Shown: piece by piece, positions 54,999 to 62,473 of the stretch
Position numbering within the stretch: the stretch's first letter is position 1
Layout: every line of letters starts with the position of its first letter
DNA from: Herminiimonas sp. KBW02
GTDB taxonomy: Bacteria > Pseudomonadota > Gammaproteobacteria > Burkholderiales > Burkholderiaceae_D
DNA: 64,000 nt
NCBI RefSeq assembly: GCF_003852535.1
Contig: NZ_QAJP01000004.1
Span: 978,719 to 1,042,718 of the forward strand
Reading direction: 5' to 3'
Translations under genes and position numbers: made by a program
The notes under the pieces: generated by a model
The model's database searches: none
Seen by the model: the letters and a program-made list of their open reading frames with translations, nothing else
What the model was told of the DNA's origin: nothing

Positions 54999-56045
54999 TC
55001 AATGTTTATTTGTCCACATGACAGATTCTTGATAGGAACCGATCGCAGGATTTACGCTATCTTCAGATTGAGATGGAGGCTGGTATTGTTCTAGAAGATA
55101 GAGAGGACGACGCTTACTCTCAATAAAAAGACGTCCTAAGTACTCACCGATAATTCCAATAGCCATCAATTGCAGTCCGCCGAGAATCATCACAGTGACG
55201 ATCAATGTTGGAAATCCCCTCACCGACTCGCCAATGAGCAATGTCTTTACCAAAAAATACAAGGCATAAAGAAATGCCATACTCGAAAAGACCAAACCTA
55301 GATAAGTTGCGATTTTTAAAGGTGCGACCGAAAAGCCAGTAATGCCTTCAAGTGCAAAGTTCCATAGTCTCCAGTAACGCCACTTGGTTGTGCCGGCTGC
55401 ACGGGCGTCACGGTCGTAATCCAACGTCACATGTTTGTATCCCACCCAGGCAAACAAGCCTTTCATAAAGCGATTGCGCTCTTCTAAGAGATTAAGTGCA
55501 TCTACCGCGCGTTTGCTCAGCAAACGAAAATCCCCAACGTCTGCTGGTACTGGCACATCACTTAAGCGATTAATGACTCTATAGAAAGCATGTGCGGTTG
55601 CTTTTTTTAGCCACGACTCACCGCTGCGCTGGCGCCTACGCATATTCACAATGTCGGCACCGGCCAGCCATGCCGTGATCATTTTCGGAATGAGTTCAGG
55701 AGGGTCTTGAAGATCGGAATCGATAATGATCGCAGCATCCCCGGTTGCCAAACGCAACCCAGCGCTCATGGCCTCTTCTTTGCCAAAATTTCTGGTGAAA
55801 CGAGCTATGCCGACCTTTGGGTTATCTGCACGTAGTTGCCCTAACAGAGCATATGATCTGTCAGTGCTGCCATCATCAACGTAGATAATTTCCCAATCAT
55901 GATTAAGGTCTGAAAGTACATTTTTCAAACGTTCATGAAAAATCGGCAAAACACTCTCCTCGTTGAACAGAGGGACAATTACGGACAACTTGTATGAGGA
56001 AGTCTTGACGTCTTCAAAACTAGAGATTGAATATAGGTTTTCCAT
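54999..56045 (-). CDS. Family 2 polyprenyl-phosphate glycosyltransferase
   Basis: 348 residues from the ATG at 56045 (GAGAAG upstream); a start at 56123 adds 26. The GT-A domain has LSVIVPLFNEE, IYVDDGSTD and IDSDLQDPPE, the nucleotide and metal binding sites of GT2 enzymes. Two C-terminal membrane segments (LGLVFSSMAFLYALYFLVKT and TLIVTVMILGGLQLMAIGII) place it with the GtrB/ArnC/DPM1-type group that makes undecaprenyl-phosphate sugars. It probably supplies a sugar for envelope modification together with the adjacent eptA. The sugar is unknown, and no matching flippase or GT-C gene is present. Confidence 0.88.
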   Translation of the reverse strand: MENLYSISSFEDVKTSSYKLSVIVPLFNEESVLPIFHERLKNVLSDLNHDWEIIYVDDGSTDRSYALLGQLRADNPKVGIARFTRNFGKEEAMSAGLRLATGDAAIIIDSDLQDPPELIPKMITAWLAGADIVNMRRRQRSGESWLKKATAHAFYRVINRLSDVPVPADVGDFRLLSKRAVDALNLLEERNRFMKGLFAWVGYKHVTLDYDRDARAAGTTKWRYWRLWNFALEGITGFSVAPLKIATYLGLVFSSMAFLYALYFLVKTLLIGESVRGFPTLIVTVMILGGLQLMAIGIIGEYLGRLFIESKRRPLYLLEQYQPPSQSEDSVNPAIGSYQESVMWTNKH

Positions 56046-56264
56046 CGCACTTCTCTTTTCTTTCACGACAAATTGCGGGCGCGCGTGGACGATGAATGAA
56101 TAAAGATCGAAATATTTATTCATTCATTTGAAAACTAATCCAACAAGCGCAAACAAGAGCTATCAGACGCAGCGGCTAAGGCTGCGACGAAACTTCTGTG
56201 CAAGATGTACTTTTTAGTTATTAACAGTGAACCGACAGCTGCCCACGAAATCGCAGGCGGACTG

Positions 56265-56657
56265 CTAGATTGGGAGGGCGGTGGATCGAGGGGGGCGAAA
56301 AGGTGCGTCAAATGCTGCGAGAGGGAGCTCCCTAAAATGGGGGTATGTCTTTATGATCGTAGACAGAGGAAGGAGCGAAATTTTCTGTTCTGTTCCTAAA
56401 AAATACTGTAAATGATTGGCAGCATGAAGTAATTCGTGTTCGACAGCTAAAGAGCTTGTGGCGCTAATATCGTCTGGCGACTCAACATCATGCAATGCAA
56501 CATAATCTGCCGTCGCCTGATCAGGAATGACATTCACGTTGTGTTCAAGATCATGAGTGAGCCAGTTCGAATGGTTACTCCATATGCCAACGTTGGTCAT
56601 AAATGCAAATATGACCAACATTAACAACGAGAAGTATTTCGAAAATGATATGCCCAT
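56265..56657 (-). CDS. Small exported His-containing protein, CzcI-like
   Basis: 130 residues with an N-terminal signal or membrane segment (YFSLLMLVIFAFMTNVGIW). The mature part has several His residues (NHSNWLTHDLEHN and EHELLHAANHLQYF) and ends in the proline-rich FRPPRSTALPI. The size and proline/arginine tail resemble the small periplasmic proteins (CzcI type) that accompany czc genes. This similarity is general. It lies between the envelope module and czcD, on the same strand. Confidence 0.6.
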   Translation of the reverse strand: MGISFSKYFSLLMLVIFAFMTNVGIWSNHSNWLTHDLEHNVNVIPDQATADYVALHDVESPDDISATSSLAVEHELLHAANHLQYFLGTEQKISLLPLSTIIKTYPHFRELPLAAFDAPFRPPRSTALPI

Positions 56658-56739
56658 GATTTTGTAATTTAATGCCTCTACCGACCTTTAGAAAAAGAAG
56701 AATATCACTTAAATATATGACCAATTAAATTTGCATATA

Positions 56740-56904
56740 CTATTTTTTTCTACGCAACTTCCGTCTTTTTCTCTTGGTTTTATGCTGCTTTTCATTTCGT
56801 GGTGTAGAAGATTTCGTTCCCGAACGGCCAAACCAAATTAATGCACCAAAAATGACTATGGCGATAATTATCGATACGCCAATAAGCGTATTGGCGAGAT
56901 TCAT
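56740..56904 (-). CDS. Very small membrane protein with basic tail
   Basis: 54 residues from the ATG at 56904 (63 from 56931). One membrane segment (TLIGVSIIIAIVIFGALIWF) is followed by a strongly basic tail of Lys and Arg residues. No family is recognised. It lies 68 bp after czcD on the same strand. Its small size and simple composition make it uncertain as a gene. Confidence 0.4.
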   Translation of the reverse strand: MNLANTLIGVSIIIAIVIFGALIWFGRSGTKSSTPRNEKQHKTKRKRRKLRRKK

Positions 56905-56972
56905 CGGTACCCATCTATTTTCTAAAAACATAATGTGTAATCAAGTCGAAACATTCCATTAATGGATCAGTT

Positions 56973-57917
56973 TCATTTTTCTGGTGTGAGATATTTTTCG
57001 GATTCACCAGTCGGACCAAAGGTGTGCTCGTTCGTGGCTTGATCACATGCTTCTGCCTCCATCTGTATCGTTGTATGGTGAATTTCCCATTGCTCGGCCA
57101 GTGTTGTTTGAATTTCTTTCAACAAATTATCTTTGTTAAAGGCCTCAAGATCGCTAACGACGTGCATGGTCAAACTAATTTTTCCGCTTGTAATTGACCA
57201 AACGTGCAAGTCGTGAATACTTCGGACGCCTGCAATATCGGACACCGATTTGCGCAATTTTTCTAGATCAATATGCTCAGGCACCCCCTCCAGTAGGACA
57301 TTTATACTTTCTCTTAACAAAATCCATGTCCGTGGAAGAACCCAAAATCCTATCCCGACCGCAATTACCGAATCAACCCAGGCCCATCCTGTAAAGCGAA
57401 TGATCAATGCGCCAGCGATAACGCCAACTGAACCCAACATATCGCTCCATACCTCAAGATAAGCCCCCTTGACATTGAGACTTGCATCCTTTCCGGAGCT
57501 CAGCAATTTCATACTGATCAGATTAATGATCAGTCCCAGAGACGCAATAATCAGCATCCCCATCGATTGGATTTCTATCGGTGACTTAAAGCGGCGATAT
57601 GCTTCGTAGAGAATGTACATGGCCACGAAAAACAGCATGATCGCGTTGAATGACGCAGCTAATATTTCGAAGCGATGATAGCCAAACGTGCGTCGTGAGT
57701 CGGCAGCACGTTTGGCTATTTGAATCGCTATCAGCGCAATAGCTAGTGCGCTGGCATCCGTCAGCATGTGTGCGGCATCAGACAGCAATGCCAGGCTTCC
57801 TGTTACCAACCCGCCTATTACTTCAGCGACCAGAAAAGTTGACGTTAATACGAACGCTATCAGCAGATACTTCTGATTCTGCCCTTTTGGTAGTGCATGG
57901 TTATGACCGGCGCTCAT
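56973..57917 (-). CDS. czcD: Cation diffusion facilitator, CzcD-like zinc/cobalt/cadmium exporter
   Basis: 314 residues from the ATG at 57917 (GAGGAA upstream). CDF transporters exchange cytoplasmic Zn, Co or Cd for protons. Six membrane segments are visible; the metal site residues are HMLTD in TM2 and EVWSDMLGS in TM5, where Glu replaces the usual His as in CzcD. The N-terminus SAGHNHALPKG is a short His-containing tail. The C-terminal cytoplasmic domain contains the HDLHVW motif. It belongs with czcA/czcB further right and is probably part of the same regulon. Confidence 0.92.
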   Translation of the reverse strand: MSAGHNHALPKGQNQKYLLIAFVLTSTFLVAEVIGGLVTGSLALLSDAAHMLTDASALAIALIAIQIAKRAADSRRTFGYHRFEILAASFNAIMLFFVAMYILYEAYRRFKSPIEIQSMGMLIIASLGLIINLISMKLLSSGKDASLNVKGAYLEVWSDMLGSVGVIAGALIIRFTGWAWVDSVIAVGIGFWVLPRTWILLRESINVLLEGVPEHIDLEKLRKSVSDIAGVRSIHDLHVWSITSGKISLTMHVVSDLEAFNKDNLLKEIQTTLAEQWEIHHTTIQMEAEACDQATNEHTFGPTGESEKYLTPEK

Positions 57918-57987
57918 GAGATTCCTCAAATAGATTATCTGTCTCGTTGAATATACGTTTAACGTGCAACCTTCCAGCCAACTCTTG

Positions 57988-58278
57988 TCAACGTTCCTTG
58001 CCACACTTTCCGCAGAATTTCATTCCCTGAGCCATATCTGCATTACACCCCGTACATTTATGTGGAGTCATCGACGTGCCGCATTGTTGGCAAAACCGGG
58101 CGGCACTGCTATTTGAAGTGCCACACGCATTGCACAGAGTCGATGGTGCTGCCGTGGGCTGTGATCTACCCCAGTTTTCGTCCTGATTTCTCGGATAAGA
58201 ATTGTCATATCGACCGTGATGACCACCGCCATCCCGACGATGATGTCCGCCACCTAAAAGTCGCTCAAAGATGCCCAT
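57988..58278 (-). CDS. Double zinc-ribbon protein
   Basis: 96 residues from the ATG at 58278 (AAGGAAAACATC upstream). The N-terminal half is Gly/His/Arg-rich and probably flexible (GGGHHRRDGGGHHGRYDN). The C-terminal half holds two zinc ribbons: CNAC with CQQC, then CTGC with CGKC. Its role is unknown; the His-rich start and its place between mgtC-like and czcD genes make zinc buffering or sensing a reasonable guess only. Confidence 0.8.
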   Translation of the reverse strand: MGIFERLLGGGHHRRDGGGHHGRYDNSYPRNQDENWGRSQPTAAPSTLCNACGTSNSSAARFCQQCGTSMTPHKCTGCNADMAQGMKFCGKCGKER

Positions 58279-58339
58279 GATGTTTTCCTTTTTTCTTTGT
58301 TAACTGCCATAAGATACAAATCCACTTTCCACTACCAGA

Positions 58340-58786
58340 CTACTCAGTTTCATTTTTAGCCCTGCATTTACTGCGCGTAAAACGTTTCCATCCAGGGAAA
58401 TGGTGAAGCACTAACATGCCATAGATGAGTGCAGTAGTTAGTATTGCGAGCACATACATACCGAACGCACTTGCCATACCAACAGATGCAGTCGCCCATA
58501 AGGTAGCTGCTGTCGTTAGTCCTTCTATTCTTCCTCGAACTTGGAGAATCACGCCTGCGCCAAGGAAGCCGATTCCACTCACAACTTGTGCAGCAATCCT
58601 GGTTGGCTCGCCATTAACGACATGAAGCGAGATAAGACTAAATGCACAAGAGCCGATCGAAATAGCCATACAAGTACGCACGCCTGCATCGCTTCCTTGA
58701 CGCTCTCGATCAAGGCCAATAATTGCGCCTAACAGACCTGAAAGCACGATCCTGGCGGCAAATAGCAATTCCATTTTCCAGTCCAC
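58340..58786 (-). CDS. MgtC/SapB-family membrane protein
   Basis: 148 residues with four membrane segments. The conserved N-terminal part LSGLLGAIIGLDRERQGSDA followed by GVRTCMAISIGSCAF, and VVSGIGFLGAGVILQ, identify the MgtC/SapB family. MgtC-like proteins are linked to survival in low magnesium and modulation of membrane ATPases. This is the short form without the C-terminal ACT-like domain. The likely start is a GTG at 58786 with GAGGA upstream; ATG 58774 is an alternative. It lies between czcA and the zinc-ribbon gene. Confidence 0.88.
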   Translation of the reverse strand: MDWKMELLFAARIVLSGLLGAIIGLDRERQGSDAGVRTCMAISIGSCAFSLISLHVVNGEPTRIAAQVVSGIGFLGAGVILQVRGRIEGLTTAATLWATASVGMASAFGMYVLAILTTALIYGMLVLHHFPGWKRFTRSKCRAKNETE

Positions 58787-58800
58787 ATTAGTCCTCTTCT

Positions 58801-58875
58801 TAGTACTAATACGTTCGTACTATTCAATACCTTCTTGAATAGGGGCGTCGGAGCATACTTAGCCCCGACACCCCC
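58801..58875. repeat. Cluster of inverted repeats between czcA and the MgtC-like gene
   Basis: TAGTAC/GTACTA (58801-58806 and 58817-58822), TATTCAA/TTGAATA (58821-58827 and 58835-58841) and GGGGCGTCGG/CCGACACCCC (58842-58851 and 58865-58874, one mismatch) follow each other in this 96-bp gap. The GC-rich one lies just past the czcA stop and can end that transcript. The first two may belong to the promoter of the MgtC-like gene. Confidence 0.5.
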
Positions 58876-58882
58876 CCCTCAC

Positions 58883-61800
58883 CTAGATACTTTTAGAGCT
58901 TAAATTGCCCCATTTTTTCCAGAACGCGAGTTTTTGCATGAAACTTGGTTGTGAGTTTTCGGAATCAGCAGGCCCTTCTTCGTCTCGGCGATGCGCTATC
59001 TTGTACAACAACGGCAACACCAATAAGGTCAATATCGTCGAAGAAATAATTCCGCCAATGACGACAGTGGCGAGTGGTCGCTGAACTTCTGCGCCGGTAC
59101 CTGTGGCGATCGCCATCGGTACAAAACCTAAGGACGCAACCAACGCCGTCATCAATACTGGCCGCAGTCGTGTTAATGCGCCCTCGTGTATCGCGATATC
59201 AAGCGTTCTACCCTCTTCGCGCAAACTTCGAATAAATGAAATCATCACCAAGCCGTTAAGAACAGCGACACCTGAAAGCGCGATAAAGCCAATCCCCGCC
59301 GAAATTGAAAGAGGAATGTCTCGCAGCCAAAGCGCTGCGATGCCACCGGTTAGTGCGAAAGGAACACCGGTGAAGACAAGCATCCCGTCCTTGGCATTGC
59401 CAAACATAACGAAGAGAAGCAGGAATACCAGCAATAGAGCAATTGGTACAACGATCTGTAGACGTTTTGTGGCGGATTCCAGTTGCTCAAACGTGCCGCC
59501 CCAACTGATCCAGTTGCCTGAAGGTATTTTGACGGTCTCTTGAATCTTCTTCTGAGCCTCCATTACGAACGAACCGATATCACGTCCCCGCACATTGGCT
59601 GTCACAATAACGAGACGTTTCCCATTCTCACGACTGACCTGATTAGGGCCTGGTGCGAGATTAAGGTCTGCTACTTCGCCGAGTTGCGTATAACCAACTT
59701 GACCGGGCGTAGGGCCCTCCGCAATAGGCAAACGAATAGGTATACGCTTTATAGCGTCAATATCGTTACGTAAGTCATCAGGCAAACGAACAAGGATGTC
59801 GAATCGGCGATCACCTTGAAACAATATCCCTGCCTCTCGTCCACCTACAGCAATAGACAGAGCATCCTGAATATCAGAAACATTGATTCCCAGTCTTGCT
59901 GCCTTATCTCTATCTATCTGAACTGTTAGCATAGGTAAGCCAGTAGTTTGCTCTACTTTCACGTCAGCAGAACCCGGCACGCTAGATAGTGCGTCGGAAA
60001 TCTGATCCGCAGTGGCGTTCATGACGTCCATATTGTCACCAAATACTTTCACCGCAACGTCGGCGCGCACACCTGAAATCAGTTCATTGAAACGCATTTG
60101 GATTGGCTGCGTAAATTCATAGTTATTGCCGGGGACCTGAGCTACAACCTTCTGCATAGCCATGACCAACTCTTCTTTTGTACGTTTAGGAGACGGCCAT
60201 TCAGATTCTGGCTTTAAAATGATGAAAGTGTCAGCGACATTCGGCGGCATCGGATCTGTCGCAATTTCTGCCGTACCAATTTTTGCAAAGACGCGTTTTA
60301 CTTCAGGGAAAGTTCGAAGATTCCGCTCGAGCTCCTTCTGCATTTCAATCGATTGCGTCAAACTAGTTCCAGGTATTCGCATCGCTTGCAGAGCAATATC
60401 ACCCTCATTGAGACTCGGGATGAATTCACTTCCCATACGTGTCAACAACAAGCCGCAAAGCACTACCGTAACGCTAACAGTTGTAAGAACGAGCGGTTTT
60501 CTATCCATTACCCAATCCAGCATCGGTTCATAGCGACGTTTGGACCAGCCAATCAGACGATTCTCTTTTTCAGAAACTTTGTCACCGATGAGAAGCGCTA
60601 CAGCCGCGGGGATAAAGGTAAGCGAAAGAATCATCGCTCCAAATAAAGCCACCACCACCGTAAATGCCATCGGATGGAACATTTTCCCTTCTACCCCTGA
60701 TAGGGCAAAAATCGGGAGATACACAACCATGATGATCAGTTGCCCGAAAATCAGTGGACGACGCGCCTCCTTTGAAGCTTCAAAGACTTCGTGGAAGCGT
60801 TCGTTTCGTGTCAAAGACCTTCCAGCGTGCGCTTGGGCGTGTGATAGCCGCCTAATACAGTTTTCTACGATAACAACGGCACCATCAATGATGATCCCGA
60901 AATCTAGCGCCCCCAAACTCATAAGATTGGCGCTTACCTTGTTATTGACCATGCCGGTGAACGTAAAAAGCATGGCCAATGGAATTACCATCGCGGTAAT
61001 AATTGCAGCGCGAATGTTGCCTAAGAAAAGAAAGAGAATCGCGATGACAAGTAATGCCCCCTCCATCAAATTCTTTTTAACTGTTGCAATTGCCTTATCA
61101 ACCAAAACCGTGCGGTCATAGACAGTAGCCGCCACCACACCTTCCGGTAATGTCCGGCGAATTTCGTCCATTTTTTTGTCTACGGCTTCGGCCACCGAAC
61201 GGCTATTTTCGCCAATCAGCATGAACACCGTACCTAAGACTATTTCACGAGAATTTTCTGTGGCAGCACCTGTTCGCAATTGAGAGCCAAGCATAACTTC
61301 AGCTACATCCTTGATTCGCACAGGAATACTTTGTTTGGTACCGATAACGATATTTGAAATATCGTTCAAGTCAGTCACCTGTCCTGGGGCACGAATCAAG
61401 TACTGTTCGCCACGTTTCTCAATGTAACCGGCACCGACGTTGTTGTTATTGCGTTCCAGGGCTGTAACTAAATCCGCTAAAGAAAGCCCGTAAGACATCA
61501 ATTTCCCGGGGTATGGTGCGACTTGAAATTCCTTTGCGTTGCCGCCAATAGTATTGATTTCTGTGACGCCAGGGACATTACGTAATTGCGGTTTGATAAT
61601 CCAGTCTTGGATCTCTTTCAGATCGGTCGGCGTGTAGGGCTTTCCATCCGGTTTCAATGCACCTTCTTCAGCCTCGACTGTCCACATATAGATTTCACCG
61701 AGACCAGTCGAAATTGGGCCTAGCGCTGGGACAACACCTGGAGGCAACTTATCTTTTGCTTCTTGAATTCGTTCGTTGACCAGTTGTCGAGCAAAATAGA

Positions 61801-62107
61801 TGTCGGTCCCTTCCTTGAAGATGACCGTTACTTGGGACAGGCCATACCGCGAAATGGAGCGCGTTTGCTCCAATTTAGGCAGACCTGCCATAACGGTTTC
61901 GATTGGATAGGTAATCCGTTGTTCAGACTCCAATGGGGAATAGCCTGGAGCGCTGGTGTTAATCTGAACCTGGACATTGGTAATGTCTGGTACAGCATCG
62001 ATAGGAAGTTTCTGGTAACTATAGATACCAAATGCTGCAATACCTAATGTCATTAACATGACCAGCCATCGCTGGTCGATGGCAAAGCGAATGATTTTCT
62101 CAAACAT
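58883..62107 (-). CDS. czcA: Cobalt/zinc/cadmium efflux RND transporter, CzcA-like
   Basis: Heavy-metal RND pump of 1074 residues, inner membrane. It begins MFEKIIRFAIDQRWLVMLMT. The TM4 segment LDFGIIIDGAVVIVENCIRR has the Asp-Asp-Glu set (DxxxxxDGAxxxxEN) characteristic of CzcA-type divalent cation pumps, in contrast to the CusA form upstream in the island. It would export Co, Zn or Cd with CzcB and an outer membrane CzcC presumed to lie beyond the right edge. It lies 14 bp after the PII-like gene. Confidence 0.93.
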   Translation of the reverse strand: MFEKIIRFAIDQRWLVMLMTLGIAAFGIYSYQKLPIDAVPDITNVQVQINTSAPGYSPLESEQRITYPIETVMAGLPKLEQTRSISRYGLSQVTVIFKEGTDIYFARQLVNERIQEAKDKLPPGVVPALGPISTGLGEIYMWTVEAEEGALKPDGKPYTPTDLKEIQDWIIKPQLRNVPGVTEINTIGGNAKEFQVAPYPGKLMSYGLSLADLVTALERNNNNVGAGYIEKRGEQYLIRAPGQVTDLNDISNIVIGTKQSIPVRIKDVAEVMLGSQLRTGAATENSREIVLGTVFMLIGENSRSVAEAVDKKMDEIRRTLPEGVVAATVYDRTVLVDKAIATVKKNLMEGALLVIAILFLFLGNIRAAIITAMVIPLAMLFTFTGMVNNKVSANLMSLGALDFGIIIDGAVVIVENCIRRLSHAQAHAGRSLTRNERFHEVFEASKEARRPLIFGQLIIMVVYLPIFALSGVEGKMFHPMAFTVVVALFGAMILSLTFIPAAVALLIGDKVSEKENRLIGWSKRRYEPMLDWVMDRKPLVLTTVSVTVVLCGLLLTRMGSEFIPSLNEGDIALQAMRIPGTSLTQSIEMQKELERNLRTFPEVKRVFAKIGTAEIATDPMPPNVADTFIILKPESEWPSPKRTKEELVMAMQKVVAQVPGNNYEFTQPIQMRFNELISGVRADVAVKVFGDNMDVMNATADQISDALSSVPGSADVKVEQTTGLPMLTVQIDRDKAARLGINVSDIQDALSIAVGGREAGILFQGDRRFDILVRLPDDLRNDIDAIKRIPIRLPIAEGPTPGQVGYTQLGEVADLNLAPGPNQVSRENGKRLVIVTANVRGRDIGSFVMEAQKKIQETVKIPSGNWISWGGTFEQLESATKRLQIVVPIALLLVFLLLFVMFGNAKDGMLVFTGVPFALTGGIAALWLRDIPLSISAGIGFIALSGVAVLNGLVMISFIRSLREEGRTLDIAIHEGALTRLRPVLMTALVASLGFVPMAIATGTGAEVQRPLATVVIGGIISSTILTLLVLPLLYKIAHRRDEEGPADSENSQPSFMQKLAFWKKWGNLSSKSI

Positions 62108-62121
62108 GAATTTTCCTTGAG

Positions 62122-62463
62122 CTAGAGGGCTGCGTTGCCGCGTTCGCCACTTTGTATGCGCACAATGTCATCAACCGTGGAAACGGCAATTAGACCGTCT
62201 CCTGTATTGCCGGTGTGCGACGCGCTTCGTATAGCTTCAACAACTTCTTGGGCGATGTCGTCAGAACAAAACATCAGCAGCGCAGTGTGCTCATGCATAT
62301 CTGGATTCCATTCATCCGCTGCGAATAGATGCCCTATTCCACGACCTCTTGCGTGACCCCGTACTTGAAACAAGGTAAAACCAGGCAAATGACTAAGGCT
62401 TTGCAAGGCATGTTCGACAGCGTCAAGCCTATGCGGCTGAATAATCGCGATGATCTGTTTCAT
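62122..62463 (-). CDS. PII-like signalling protein associated with a metal RND operon
   Basis: 113 residues of the PII-like fold: MKQIIAIIQPHRLDAVEHAL at the start, the T-loop region GHARGRGIGHLFAADEWN, and GDGLIAVSTVDDIVRIQSGE near the end. Classical PII T-loop tyrosine and ATP-binding signatures are only partly kept. Such diverged PII-like proteins occur between czcB and czcA in other metal islands and may regulate or sense metal for the pump. It is 10 bp downstream of czcB and 14 bp upstream of czcA, so it is clearly co-transcribed. Confidence 0.85.
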   Translation of the reverse strand: MKQIIAIIQPHRLDAVEHALQSLSHLPGFTLFQVRGHARGRGIGHLFAADEWNPDMHEHTALLMFCSDDIAQEVVEAIRSASHTGNTGDGLIAVSTVDDIVRIQSGERGNAAL

Positions 62464-62473
62464 ATCGATATCC

